Source of the DNA: Pseudomonas psychrophila
GTDB lineage: Bacteria; Pseudomonadota; Gammaproteobacteria; Pseudomonadales; Pseudomonadaceae
Assembly (NCBI RefSeq): GCF_001043005.1
Contig: NZ_JYKZ01000004.1
Coordinates: 248,001 to 312,000 of the forward strand
Reading direction: 5' to 3'
DNA length: 64,000 nucleotides
Shown here: positions 1 through 7,634 of the stretch, piece after piece
Layout: each line of letters opens with the position of its first letter
Position numbering within the stretch: position 1 is the first letter of the stretch
Made by a program: the position numbers and the translations under genes
Notes under the pieces: generated by a model
Seen by the model: the letters and a program-made list of their open reading frames with translations, nothing else
The model's database searches: none
Told to the model about the DNA's origin: nothing

Positions 1-580
1 TTTTGCTCGATGCGGTGAAGGTGTACGAACCCTTGTCCAGCAGCACGCCGTCGTCGTCCTTGCCATCCCAGGTAAAGCCCGCGTTACCGGCCTTCTGGGT
101 GCCCATGTCGATCGTGCGAACCACTTCACCGTCCGCATTGGTAATGCTGATCACGGGATTGGAGTTGGCGTCCTGGACCACCACGGTGCCGTTGAATGGT
201 TTTTCGCTGGCAGGGTCTACGTAAGCTTCACCGGTTTGCACAATCACCGAGCGACCCACCAGGGACGAGGCCTGCAAGGCTTGCGAAGACTGGAAATTGC
301 CCGAGAGAGAAGTCACCGTATCGTTAAGCGTGGTGATGCCTTCCAGGCTACTGAACTGGGCCAGTTGCGCGACGAACGCAGTGTTGTCCTGCGGGTCCAG
401 CGGGTTCTGGTTTTTCAGTTGGGTAACCAGCAGTTGCAGGAACGCATCCTTGCCCAGCGCCGTGTTCCCGGACGCAGCCTTGGAGGCCGCCGCCAGACTG
501 GTATCGGTGGTCTTGGCCTGGGCTGAGTTGGCAAGCACCTGGTTAAGGGTCATGCCGCTGGTGGAATCGGTCACACTCAT
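1..580 (-). CDS. flgD: Flagellar hook-capping protein FlgD (partial)
   Basis: FlgD is the scaffold that caps the growing hook and guides FlgE assembly outside the cell. About 193 N-terminal residues are visible; the C-terminus lies beyond the left edge. The start (MSVTDSTSGMTLNQVL) is an ATG complementary to 578-580. Residues 40-75 carry the conserved FlgD core with KDAFLQLLVTQLKNQNPLDP, followed by FVAQLAQFSSLEGI, and the visible C-terminal part (about residues 125-193) is the beta-rich region with GKDDDG. It starts 15 bases after flgC, so it belongs to the flgBCD operon, which in pseudomonads continues into flgE. No anomaly is visible in the part seen. Confidence 0.95.
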   Translation of the reverse strand, partial: MSVTDSTSGMTLNQVLANSAQAKTTDTSLAAASKAASGNTALGKDAFLQLLVTQLKNQNPLDPQDNTAFVAQLAQFSSLEGITTLNDTVTSLSGNFQSSQALQASSLVGRSVIVQTGEAYVDPASEKPFNGTVVVQDANSNPVISITNADGEVVRTIDMGTQKAGNAGFTWDGKDDDGVLLDKGSYTFTASSK

Positions 581-595
581 TTGCGTCGCCCCTTA

Positions 596-1039
596 TCACT
601 GACCGAGGGTCAGGACCTTCTGCATCATGGTTTTGGCGGTATTCATCAACTCGGCGTTGGTTTGGAACGAACGGCTGGCAGAAATCATGTCAGCCATTTC
701 TTCAACCACATTGACGTTGGGGTAGTACACATAGCCCTTGGCGTCTGCAGAAGGATGATTAGGCTCGTAACGGGCCTGAAGCTCGCTTTGGTCTTCAACC
801 ACACCCAGCACTTGTACACCTTGGCCTGCAGCGTCCTGGTTCTGGAACAGCGAGCCGCCGGTGGTGCTTTGCGCGCCTTCAAACACGGTGGCGAACACCG
901 GATGACGGGCACGGTAGGTCTGGTCGATGCTCGAAGACACGGTGTCAGCGTTGGCGATGTTGCTGGCCACGGTGTTCAGACGCGTGGTCTGGGCGCTCAT
1001 GCCACTACCGGCAATATTGAAAACACTGGATAGAGACAT
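596..1039 (-). CDS. flgC: Flagellar basal-body rod protein FlgC
   Basis: FlgC is one of the proximal rod proteins that carry torque from the MS ring to the hook. The 147-residue product has the usual length. It begins MSLSSVFNIAGSGMSAQTTR, the N-terminal rod/hook helix, includes ASNIANADT (the conserved ANNxAN-type motif), and ends in the helical C-terminus with MMQKVLTLGQ. A 3-base gap from flgB and a 15-base gap to flgD show a single transcript. It is expected to be made with FlgB under the sigma-54 promoter upstream of flgB. Nothing unusual seen. Confidence 0.96.
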   Translation of the reverse strand: MSLSSVFNIAGSGMSAQTTRLNTVASNIANADTVSSSIDQTYRARHPVFATVFEGAQSTTGGSLFQNQDAAGQGVQVLGVVEDQSELQARYEPNHPSADAKGYVYYPNVNVVEEMADMISASRSFQTNAELMNTAKTMMQKVLTLGQ

Positions 1040-1042
1040 GAA

Positions 1043-1450
1043 TTACTCCCCGCGCAGGGCCGACATCAGCCCTTTGAATTTGCTGTTGAGCAGGGTGAAG
1101 CTGGCCTGGAAGTTGACCGCATTCTCTGCGTAGTTCGATTGCTCCAACTGAGCATCCACGGTGTTCTGGTCGATCGAGGGTTGCATCGGGGTGCGGTACA
1201 GCAGCGACTCGTCGCCACTGCTCAGGCCCTGCGCTTCGATATGGCGAGTGTTGGTCTTGTTCAACGCAAAAGCGCCGCTCTGGTGTTTGTCGCTCTGTGC
1301 GGCGAGCACCGAGGCAAAGTCCAGATCCCGAGCTTTGTAGTTCGGTGTATCGGCGTTGGCGATATTGTTGGCCAGTACTTCAGCGCGCTGAGCGCGAAAG
1401 CCCAGGGCTTGCTCATGGATACCAAGCGCTTTATCGAAGCTGATGCTCAT
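1043..1450 (-). CDS. flgB: Flagellar basal-body rod protein FlgB
   Basis: FlgB is the proximal rod protein nearest the MS ring/export gate. The reading frame is open further upstream, but I place the start at the ATG complementary to 1448-1450 because the protein then begins MSISFDKALGIHEQAL, the typical FlgB N-terminus, giving 135 residues as expected. The motif VLANNIANADTPNYKARD near residues 26-43 is the rod-protein signature. It is the first gene of the flgBCD operon, and a perfect sigma-54 promoter lies 62 bases upstream, leaving a leader of about 50 nt. Confidence 0.96.
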   Translation of the reverse strand: MSISFDKALGIHEQALGFRAQRAEVLANNIANADTPNYKARDLDFASVLAAQSDKHQSGAFALNKTNTRHIEAQGLSSGDESLLYRTPMQPSIDQNTVDAQLEQSNYAENAVNFQASFTLLNSKFKGLMSALRGE

Positions 1451-1511
1451 GTCGGAAAACCTTTGTGGGCTGACCTGAGAATGTGATTCAGGCTTTACAT
1501 GACAGGGATAT

Positions 1512-1527
1512 AGCAAACCCCGTGCCA
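1512..1527 (-). promoter_or_regulatory. Sigma-54 promoter of flgBCD
   Basis: Read on the minus strand this is TGGCACGGGGTTTGCT, matching every fixed position of the RpoN consensus TGGCACG-N4-TTGCW. The -12 C falls at 1513, so transcription should start near 1501, about 50 nt before the flgB ATG. In Pseudomonas the flgB operon is a FleQ/RpoN-dependent class; the activator site itself was not identified. Confidence 0.88.
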
Positions 1528-1582
1528 GTTTTTACAGCCCCGTATTTCAAGGGTTTTCCGGGATGCGGACAGCGGCAATGCC

Positions 1583-1622
1583 AGAAAAGCGGCAACGGCT
1601 GACCGCTGACTGCCGCTTTTCT
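1583..1622. terminator. Inverted repeat downstream of cheR
   Basis: Two perfect 12-base arms (1583-1594 and 1611-1622, AGAAAAGCGGCA / TGCCGCTTTTCT) enclose a 16-base loop. It lies between the end of cheR and the flgB promoter, and could terminate cheVR transcription from the minus strand. The T tract is short, so this may be a stabilising hairpin instead. Confidence 0.45.
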
Positions 1623-1651
1623 GCCGCTTTTTATCGGACAACGCAAAACCG

Positions 1652-1702
1652 GTGGGAGCGAGCCTGCTCGCTAAGGCCGTTCGCGAGCAGGCTCGCTCCC
1701 AC
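1652..1702. repeat. REP-type inverted repeat, GAGCCTGCTCGC form
   Basis: GTGGGAGCGAGCCTGCTCGC and its inverse flank an 11-base centre. It sits 6 bases from the cheR stop codon. The same arm sequence recurs at 17928, 24351, 30526 and 48106, marking it as a dispersed intergenic REP/REPIN element of the Pseudomonas type. Confidence 0.85.
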
Positions 1703-1707
1703 GGAGG

Positions 1708-2535
1708 TTACTTGGCCTGGTAGATGATGCCCGGGCTGCATTGGACCATCTGGTAGTGATCCGGCAAGCCGTTGAGTGCTTCAGAGGCGCCCAAAAACAG
1801 GTAGCCGCCCGGCTTCAAGGTGCTGTGAATACGCAGCAGGATGTCTTTTTTCACTTCTGCCGAGAAGTAGATCAACACGTTGCGGCAAAACACGATGTCG
1901 AACTTGCCAAACCCTGCGTAGCTGTCCAGCAGGTTGAAGGAGCGGAACTCTACCCGGCTCTTGATCGGCGCCTTGAGCACCCAGCGCCCCGGCCCCTTGG
2001 GGTCGAAATAGCGCTGCAGGCGTTCGGGCGACAGACCACGGCCAATCGCCAGGTTGTCGTACTCGCCGGTTCTGCAAGTATTGAGCATCTGGGCCGACAG
2101 GTCGGTGGCAAAAATCTGCACCCCAGCTTTCAACTGCCCAAGATTGCTGCGCTCAAACTCGTCAATCGCCATCGACAACGAGTACGGCTCCTGCCCCGAA
2201 GAACAGGCCGCCGACCAGATGCGCAACCGCTGGCCCGGACTGGCCTTGATTTGCTCAGGCAGCACCTTGTTCTTCAATACTTCGAAGGGGTAGGTATCGC
2301 GAAACCACAGGGTTTCGTTGGTGGTCATGGCATCGACCACCTGTTCGCGCAGCCCGCTGCGCGGCTGGCTCTGGATACGCTGAATCAGCTCGCCCAAGGA
2401 CTTGATACCTTGCTGCTCCATCAGCTTGTTGAGCCGACTGGAGACAAGGTACTGCTTGTTATCACCCAGCAAAATGCCACAGGCTTTTTCCAGGAAGACC
2501 CGGAACTGTTCAAAATCCAAATTAGCCGTCGACAA
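1708..2535 (-). CDS. cheR: Chemotaxis protein methyltransferase CheR
   Basis: CheR transfers methyl groups from S-adenosylmethionine to glutamates on chemoreceptors, the adaptation arm of chemotaxis. The 275-residue protein has an N-terminal helical domain (about 1-75), then the SAM-binding fold with LRIWSAACSSGQEPYSLSM near 104-122, and the downstream IVFCRNVLIYFS and GGYLFLGASEAL motifs typical of CheR. It follows cheV by 12 bases, so the two are co-transcribed as cheV-cheR, the arrangement seen in other pseudomonads beside flgB and flgA. This is the flagellar-locus CheR; Pseudomonas genomes usually have several. Confidence 0.95.
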   Translation of the reverse strand: MSTANLDFEQFRVFLEKACGILLGDNKQYLVSSRLNKLMEQQGIKSLGELIQRIQSQPRSGLREQVVDAMTTNETLWFRDTYPFEVLKNKVLPEQIKASPGQRLRIWSAACSSGQEPYSLSMAIDEFERSNLGQLKAGVQIFATDLSAQMLNTCRTGEYDNLAIGRGLSPERLQRYFDPKGPGRWVLKAPIKSRVEFRSFNLLDSYAGFGKFDIVFCRNVLIYFSAEVKKDILLRIHSTLKPGGYLFLGASEALNGLPDHYQMVQCSPGIIYQAK

Positions 2536-2547
2536 ATGTCCTGCCTC

Positions 2548-3510
2548 TTAAATCGTTTTGACAGCCAGGGATGAGCCCTGGCTGTGGTCTGCTGCTTTGA
2601 TCCGGTCAACTACCCGGGATGCCAGGTCATCTGGCCGGAACTTGGCCAAAAAGTCATCGGCACCGACTTTTTTCACCATCGCCTGGTTGAATACCCCGGA
2701 CAACGAAGTATGCAGAATGATGTGCAACTTTTGCATCCGCGGATCGTTACGGATTTCAGCGGTCAGGGTGTAGCCGTCCATTTCCGGCATCTCGATATCC
2801 GAGATCATCATCAGAAACTCTTCAGACGGGTCCTTGCCCTCCTCCACCAGCTTGCGCAGGTAGTCCAGCGCCTGACGGCCGTCGTTCAGCGACACCACTT
2901 CAACACCGACCGTTTGCAGGCAACGGGCAACCTGCTTGCGCGCCACCGACGAATCGTCGACGGTCAGCACCCGCAATGACAGTGCCTTGCTTCGGGTTTC
3001 GACATCCACCACGCCATGGGTGATGGTTTCAGGTGATGGCGAGACTTCTGCCAGGACCTTTTCAACATCGATGATTTCAACCAGTTGGTCGTCCAGCCGG
3101 GTGACGGCCGTCAAGTAATGGTCGTTACCCGTGCCCTTGGGCGGCGGGTGAATATCTTCCCAGTTCATGTTAACGATGCGTTCGACCGAGCGAACCAGAA
3201 AACCCTGAGTCTTGGTGTTGTACTCGGTGATGATCACAAACGGGCTGCTTTGATCTTTCAGGGGGCCCGCCCCGGTGGCCATGGCCAGATCAAGAATCGG
3301 GATGGTCGCGCCTCGAATGCTCGCCACACCACAGACCACGGGATGGGATTTGGGAATCAAGGTCAGTTTCGGGCATTGAAGCACCTCCCTGACCTTGAAC
3401 ACATTGATCCCGTAAAGCTGTGGCCCATCCAGACGAAACAACAACAGTTCCAGGCGGTTTTGCCCGACCAGTTGAGTGCGCTGGTTAACCGCATCCATCA
3501 TCCCGGCCAT
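2548..3510 (-). CDS. cheV: Chemotaxis coupling protein CheV (CheW-REC)
   Basis: CheV couples chemoreceptors to CheA and carries a phosphorylatable receiver, giving a CheW-like adaptor with feedback. The 320-residue product has a CheW-like domain at about residues 15-160 (LLFRLDGPQLYGINVFKVRE) and a C-terminal REC domain from about residue 178, starting LRVLTVDDSSVARK and carrying the phospho-acceptor aspartate in MMISDIEMPEMDG. An AGAGGAGCT ribosome-binding site precedes the ATG. It is divergent from flgA; the 78-base gap holds a probable FliA promoter for cheVR and a sigma-54 promoter for flgA on opposite strands. Confidence 0.95.
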   Translation of the reverse strand: MAGMMDAVNQRTQLVGQNRLELLLFRLDGPQLYGINVFKVREVLQCPKLTLIPKSHPVVCGVASIRGATIPILDLAMATGAGPLKDQSSPFVIITEYNTKTQGFLVRSVERIVNMNWEDIHPPPKGTGNDHYLTAVTRLDDQLVEIIDVEKVLAEVSPSPETITHGVVDVETRSKALSLRVLTVDDSSVARKQVARCLQTVGVEVVSLNDGRQALDYLRKLVEEGKDPSEEFLMMISDIEMPEMDGYTLTAEIRNDPRMQKLHIILHTSLSGVFNQAMVKKVGADDFLAKFRPDDLASRVVDRIKAADHSQGSSLAVKTI

Positions 3511-3556
3511 AGTCAGCTCCTCTTAAAAACTTCAAGTTTCATCACGCAGTTCCCGG

Positions 3557-3582
3557 TAAACGGCACGGGGCTTGCTTTTTTA
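3557..3582 (-). promoter_or_regulatory. Possible FliA (sigma-28) promoter of cheVR
   Basis: On the minus strand a TAAA box (3579-3582) is followed after 14 bases by GCCGTTTA (3557-3564), compared with the FliA consensus TAAA-N15-GCCGATAA. Six of eight -10 bases match. Transcription would start near 3549, about 40 nt before cheV. It lies on top of the opposite-strand flgA promoter. Confidence 0.5.
3561..3576 (+). promoter_or_regulatory. Sigma-54 promoter of flgA
   Basis: CGGCACGGGGCTTGCT differs at one position from TGGCACG-N4-TTGCW. The -12 C is at 3575, which predicts a start at about 3587, only 2 nt before the chosen flgA ATG. Confidence 0.7.
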
Positions 3583-3588
3583 TCGGCC

Positions 3589-4359
3589 ATGAACGCAAAA
3601 ACGACAATTTCCTGCCACCGGCCCTTCCTTCAGACCCTGCGTCGCAGCTGTCTGAGTGTCCTGGCGGCTGGCACCCTGCTTGGCACAGGCACTTATAGCA
3701 AGGCTGATGCGTTTACGTCGCCTGAACAGCTTATCGGCGTGACCCAGGGCTTTCTTGAATTCACCGTTGAAGACTACCTGGCCACCAGCCAGACCGAAGG
3801 TCGATATCAGATCCAGGTCAACAACCTGGACCCCCGTCTGCGACTGGCCCACTGCGACAAGGAATTGACAGCCACCCTCGAAAGCCCGGCCCAACCCATG
3901 GGCCGGGTGATCGTGCGCGTACGCTGTGAAGGGCTCTCACCGTGGACCATCTTCGTTCCCGCTCAGGTCAAACTGTTCCGGGACGTGGTCACCGTCAATC
4001 ACCCCCTCAAGCGTGGCAGGGTGATCGACTATGCCGATGTGACCTTGCGCGAGCGGGATATCAGCCTGATCAATCAGGGATACCTGACTGCCACTGAACT
4101 GGCGGTGGGTCAAAAGCTGCTGAGGCCCATGGTCACCGATCAAGTGCTGACCCTCACGCACCTGGAACAGGTTGCCGCCGTGCGCAAGGGCGATCACGTG
4201 GTCATCAGCGCGCGTAGCGGTACATTAAGTGTCAAAATGCCCGGCGAAGCCCTGTCAGACGGTGGGCTCAGCGAGCAGATACGAGTAAAAAACCTGAATT
4301 CCAAGCGTGTGATCCGGGCCCGAGTGACAGCACCCGGTCAAGTTGAAGTGGCATTGTAG
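3589..4359 (+). CDS. flgA: Flagellar P-ring assembly chaperone FlgA
   Basis: FlgA is a periplasmic chaperone needed for FlgI to polymerise into the P ring. From the ATG at 3589 the product has 256 residues with an N-terminal signal (basic CHRPFLQTLRRSC then SVLAAGTLLGTGTYSKADA), and a C-terminal SAF-type region with GRVIDYADVTLRERDIS and ending VTAPGQVEVAL. The frame is open back to 3085, but that part overlaps cheV antisense and I reject it. The start is uncertain because the likely sigma-54 promoter would begin the transcript 2 nt upstream; either the mRNA is nearly leaderless or translation starts further in. It is followed by flgM with its own FliA promoter. Confidence 0.9.
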   Translation: MNAKTTISCHRPFLQTLRRSCLSVLAAGTLLGTGTYSKADAFTSPEQLIGVTQGFLEFTVEDYLATSQTEGRYQIQVNNLDPRLRLAHCDKELTATLESPAQPMGRVIVRVRCEGLSPWTIFVPAQVKLFRDVVTVNHPLKRGRVIDYADVTLRERDISLINQGYLTATELAVGQKLLRPMVTDQVLTLTHLEQVAAVRKGDHVVISARSGTLSVKMPGEALSDGGLSEQIRVKNLNSKRVIRARVTAPGQVEVAL

Positions 4360-4447
4360 GAAAGTTGGCATCAGTCTTTCTAGTTTCCTACACTGTGGTT
4401 TGACGCAGATCAGTACAGTTCTGTGTGAAGCTATGATTAATCGAGCC

Positions 4448-4474
4448 TAAAGTTTTTCCGGGTATGGCCGAAAA
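4448..4474 (+). promoter_or_regulatory. FliA (sigma-28) promoter of flgMN
   Basis: TAAA (4448-4451), exactly 15 bases, then GCCGAAAA (4467-4474), against the consensus TAAA-N15-GCCGATAA with one mismatch. It lies 36 bases before flgM, fitting the known FliA control of the anti-sigma factor. Confidence 0.85.
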
Positions 4475-4510
4475 CATGGCAAGCGTCCAAATACCCCGAG
4501 GTTTTTCGTT

Positions 4511-4837
4511 ATGGTCATCGACTTCAGTCGTCTTAACAGCGCCCCGCCCTTAACCGGCAGTACGCGCAGTAATGCAAATCAGGAAGCAGGCAGCGCCACG
4601 CAAGCGGCCCCGGCAAAAAACCCTGAACAAACCAGCGCCAGCGCCCCAAGCGGGGAGTCTGTACACCTCAGCCAAGAGGCTCAGCAGTTGCAGAAGATCA
4701 GCGACTCGTTGCGTGACCAACCTGCGGTCGACAAAAATCGGGTGGCAGAGCTCAAACAAGCCATCGCCGAAGGCAGCTATAAAGTCGACAGCAACCGGGT
4801 CGCCAGCAAACTGCTTAACATGGAAGCCCAGCGCTAG
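4511..4837 (+). CDS. flgM: Anti-sigma-28 factor FlgM
   Basis: FlgM binds FliA and holds back late flagellar genes until it is exported through the completed hook. The 108-residue protein begins MVIDFSRLNSAPPLTGS, has a low-complexity, probably disordered N-terminal half rich in Ala, Ser and Gln, and a C-terminal FliA-binding segment with VHLSQEAQQLQKISDSL and RVAELKQAIAEGSYKVDSNRVASKLLN, the FlgM family signature. It lies 150 bases after flgA and 51 bases before flgN, downstream of a strong FliA-type promoter, which makes the usual feedback loop. Confidence 0.95.
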   Translation: MVIDFSRLNSAPPLTGSTRSNANQEAGSATQAAPAKNPEQTSASAPSGESVHLSQEAQQLQKISDSLRDQPAVDKNRVAELKQAIAEGSYKVDSNRVASKLLNMEAQR

Positions 4838-4888
4838 GCCCACACGGCCAGTGCCAGGCTTTTGGACGCTTAACTCCCAGAGCCGACT

Positions 4889-5356
4889 ATGCACGACGAA
4901 AATTTACTGCAACTGATCAATGATGACCTCGCCCCCGCCGAGCAATTGCTCGGTCTGTTGCAGGACGAGTCCATCGCCCTCAAAGGCCGCGACATGCAGG
5001 TGCTGGAAAACATTCTGGCGCGCAAACAGTCGCTGATCATTTTGCTGGAGCAACATGGCCGCAAACGCAGCGAGATTCTGGCGGGCCTTGGTCTGGCCAC
5101 CAACCGCAGCGGCCTCGAAAGCCTGGCCAGCCACTCCAGTGTGGGTGCGCAACTGCTCAGCCAGAGCGATGCGCTGAACCAGTTACTGGCCCAATGCCAG
5201 GCCGCCAACCTGATCAATGGACAGTCGATCCAGACCCAGCAGGCGATCACCGCCAACCAGCTGCGCATTCTCCATGGCGGCGAAGCCCCATCGCTGTATG
5301 ACGCACGCGGCACCACCTCGATGCTCAACAAGCACCGCGCCTACAGCCAGGCTTGA
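4889..5356 (+). CDS. flgN: Flagellar export chaperone FlgN
   Basis: FlgN is a cytoplasmic chaperone for the hook-filament junction proteins FlgK and FlgL. The 155-residue protein is almost wholly helical, with LLQDESIALKGRDMQVLENILARKQSLI as the FlgN core near residues 27-54, and a C-terminus with ITANQLRILHGGEAPSLYDARGTTS typical of Pseudomonas FlgN. It is 51 bases from flgM and probably on the same FliA-dependent transcript. A weak hairpin with a T run (5398-5416) lies after it. Confidence 0.93.
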   Translation: MHDENLLQLINDDLAPAEQLLGLLQDESIALKGRDMQVLENILARKQSLIILLEQHGRKRSEILAGLGLATNRSGLESLASHSSVGAQLLSQSDALNQLLAQCQAANLINGQSIQTQQAITANQLRILHGGEAPSLYDARGTTSMLNKHRAYSQA

Positions 5357-5397
5357 ACCTGTACATCCGCAGCCTGTAGCGAGACACGCACCATAAT

Positions 5398-5416
5398 GGC
5401 AGAATGCCTCTTTTTT
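5398..5416 (+). terminator. Weak hairpin-T-run after flgN
   Basis: GGCA-GAA-TGCC followed by TCTTTTTT, 42 bases after the flgN stop. The stem is only four pairs, so it would at most partly separate flgMN from flgZ. A second, longer imperfect stem (AGCGAGACACGCA / TGCGTGTCGCT, 5378-5425) encloses it. Confidence 0.3.
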
Positions 5417-5452
5417 GCGTGTCGCTGTATTTTGTCTGGAGATTGACCAAAC

Positions 5453-6193
5453 GTGTTCGACGCCCAAGATGCTCCGCAACCACCCAAGGTGCTGACCACC
5501 CCTTTGGAAATTGCCTCCAACCTGCGGATGCTGTTAGAGAGCCATGACCCGCTGATTATCACTTTTCAGGACCGTACCCAGCGCTTCCAAAGCTATGTGG
5601 TGGATGTGGATCGTGAGCGCAATACCATGTCTCTGGACGAAATGATCCCCCGTGACGGCGAGCGCTTTCTTGAGGCGGGCATACCGTTTCGGGTTGAGGG
5701 TTTCCACGACGGCGTGCGCATTGCCTGGGAATGCACCACGTTGCTGACCATTGATGATGCCAATCATCATCGCTGCTATCGCGGCGCGTTACCCCAGGAA
5801 GTGGTCTACCACCAGCGGCGCAATGCGTTTCGTGCAGCGTTGCGGCTGGCCAACCTGGTCAGCGTGGAAGTCGCAGGTGAAAAGCTCAATTCCCCGCTCA
5901 AAGGCAAGTTGCTGGACGTTTCAGCAACAGGCTGCAAATTGCGCTTTGAGGGTGACATCAGCCAGGGCATGCAACTGGGCCAGGTGTATGAGCGATTCAG
6001 CGCAGACCTGCCGTTCGGCTTGATGTCCACACCGGTCGAGCTGCGGTACCTGCACTTTGAAGAGCGGCTGAACATTACCTTTGCCGGCATGCGCTTTCAC
6101 AACATCAGCGGCGCCGTTCAGCGTCAGGTCGAGCGTTTTGTGTATCAACTGCAGCGCGAAGCGCGCCAGTTTGATAAAGACGACGATTATTGA
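5453..6193 (+). CDS. flgZ: PilZ-domain flagellar brake protein FlgZ (YcgR family)
   Basis: FlgZ binds cyclic di-GMP and slows or stops the flagellar motor. The 246-residue protein has the YcgR N-terminal domain (residues 1-110, [23 protein letters not shown]) and a C-terminal PilZ domain with the c-di-GMP-binding motifs QRRNAFR (RxxxR type) near residue 122 and DVSATGCKL (DxSxxG) near 154-162. The start is GTG at 5453 with a GGAG ribosome-binding site 11 bases upstream. Placement after flgMN is standard in Pseudomonas. The c-di-GMP contact residues are all present, so it should be functional. Confidence 0.93.
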   Translation: MFDAQDAPQPPKVLTTPLEIASNLRMLLESHDPLIITFQDRTQRFQSYVVDVDRERNTMSLDEMIPRDGERFLEAGIPFRVEGFHDGVRIAWECTTLLTIDDANHHRCYRGALPQEVVYHQRRNAFRAALRLANLVSVEVAGEKLNSPLKGKLLDVSATGCKLRFEGDISQGMQLGQVYERFSADLPFGLMSTPVELRYLHFEERLNITFAGMRFHNISGAVQRQVERFVYQLQREARQFDKDDDY

Positions 6194-6215
6194 ACTTGAG
6201 TGAACACTGCACATC

Positions 6216-6254
6216 CTGTGGGAGCTGCCTTCGCGAGCAAGCCCGCTCCCACAG
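6216..6254. repeat. Short REP-like inverted repeat
   Basis: CTGTGGGAGC at 6216-6225 and GCTCCCACAG at 6245-6254 with TCGCGAGCAAGCCC between. It is a shortened or degraded copy of the family seen at 9077, lying 9 bases past the MFS stop codon in the convergent gap after flgZ. Confidence 0.7.
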
Positions 6255-6263
6255 GGAAAGTGT

Positions 6264-7568
6264 CTAGGGCTTGGGTTCCGTCTCTGGTTCCGGCTCCGGC
6301 TCAACGTTATCCACCATCTGATCCTGCACCACCTGCTCATCGACCCTAGGGTCAAGCGCCGCTACCAGCGGCGAGCTGGACATGCTGTCAGGCATTGCCA
6401 CGTGATGCAGCGGCGCATCATCGACCTGGTGCAGGTTGGTCACTGCATTCGGACGAATTCGCCATACCAGGATCAAGCCGGCCACGCTGAAAAACGCGTA
6501 AAGCATCTGGCTGCCAAGCACCTTCATCAGCACCCCTGCCACCAGCGGTCCAACGCTTGCTCCAATGCCGTAGGTCACCAATAGCATCGCGGTCAGCGAC
6601 ACGCGACGCTCGGGCTCGATGTGATCATTGGCAAACGCCACGGCCAGCGGATAAATACAGAACTGCATCAGCGCCGCCATGCCCCCGGCCACAAACAGCA
6701 CCTCCAGAGGCACCGACGGCAGGATCGCCAGCGGCAATGCCGCCACCGCCAGCAAGAAGGCGAAGATGCGAATCAGCAATGGCCGGTCATAGCGGTCGGA
6801 CAGCCAGCCCAGCGGCCACTGCACCAGCAACCCGGCAAAAATACAGCTACCCATGTACAGACCGACCAGCTCGGTCGACAGCCCCTGCTGCGAGGCATAA
6901 AGCGGCGCCAGACCGTAGAACGAACCCACCAGCAGGCCTGCGCCCATCACCGCGATCAATGACTGGGGTACACGTTTGATAAAAAACTTGGGGTCCATCG
7001 GTGCGGGGTGCAGGGGCGCCGGGTGAATGCGCCGGGTCATGGCCACGGGCACCAGGCACAGGGCAAAGCACAACGCCACAACCATCAGCAATTCAAGCCC
7101 CAGGTCCGGATGGATCACCAGGATCAATTGGCCGAGCACCAGGCCCAGATAGGAGGCGATCATGTACAGACTGAACACCACCCCACGCTGCTTTGCATCG
7201 GCCTGCTCATTGAGCCAGCTTTCGATGACCATGTACTGGCACATCATGCCCAGACCCACGATCACCCGCAGCAGCAACCATACCGGCAACCAGTCCGTCA
7301 GCCCGTGACACAGCACTGCCGCACCGACAATGCCGGCACAGGTGGCGTAGGCACGAATATGCCCCACCCTGGCAATCAGCCGGTGGCCAATCTTGCCGCC
7401 CAGTACCAGGCCAAAATAGTTGGCCGCCATCAACGCGCCGATCCACAGACCGTCAACGTTGTCGGCCGCCAGACGCAGCGCCAGATAGGTACTCAACAGG
7501 CCTGAGCCGATCAGCATCATCAGCGAGGCAAAGTACAACGCTCGAAAAGACTTCCAGATTTGGTGCAT
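6264..7568 (-). CDS. MFS permease, YcaD-like
   Basis: A 434-residue inner-membrane protein with about 12 hydrophobic segments, starting MHQIWKSFRALYFASLMMLIGSGLLSTYLALR; this start is preferred to a longer frame because the membrane protein begins there. The first half has the MFS loop GLVLGGKIGHRLIARVGHIRAY and the second half WPLGWLSDRYDRPLLI, both typical of the superfamily. The overall pattern, including MIASYLGLVLGQL, recalls the YcaD/YfkF-type group, whose substrate is unknown. The C-terminal 55 residues are hydrophilic and end in a Pro-Glu repeat (EPEPEPETEPKP). It lies 66 bases downstream of the glutamine-synthetase-like gene and may be co-transcribed with it. Confidence 0.85.
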   Translation of the reverse strand: MHQIWKSFRALYFASLMMLIGSGLLSTYLALRLAADNVDGLWIGALMAANYFGLVLGGKIGHRLIARVGHIRAYATCAGIVGAAVLCHGLTDWLPVWLLLRVIVGLGMMCQYMVIESWLNEQADAKQRGVVFSLYMIASYLGLVLGQLILVIHPDLGLELLMVVALCFALCLVPVAMTRRIHPAPLHPAPMDPKFFIKRVPQSLIAVMGAGLLVGSFYGLAPLYASQQGLSTELVGLYMGSCIFAGLLVQWPLGWLSDRYDRPLLIRIFAFLLAVAALPLAILPSVPLEVLFVAGGMAALMQFCIYPLAVAFANDHIEPERRVSLTAMLLVTYGIGASVGPLVAGVLMKVLGSQMLYAFFSVAGLILVWRIRPNAVTNLHQVDDAPLHHVAMPDSMSSSPLVAALDPRVDEQVVQDQMVDNVEPEPEPETEPKP

Positions 7569-7634
7569 TGGCTTTCCGTGCGGCTCCTTGTATCTGCAGC
7601 CGGGACGAGGGCCCGGCGCCACAGATTTAAACGC

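Noticed and set aside
581..1516. Several open frames on the plus strand opposite flgC and flgB
   Set aside because: They are complements of well-identified rod genes, with no family resemblance of their own.
3085..3588. Extension of the flgA frame upstream
   Set aside because: It would overlap cheV antisense and put the signal peptide in the middle of the protein; the export signal begins at the ATG at 3589.
5411..5430. TGTCGC near 5420 as an ArgR site
   Set aside because: A single half-match before a flagellar gene, without partner; it is part of a hairpin instead.
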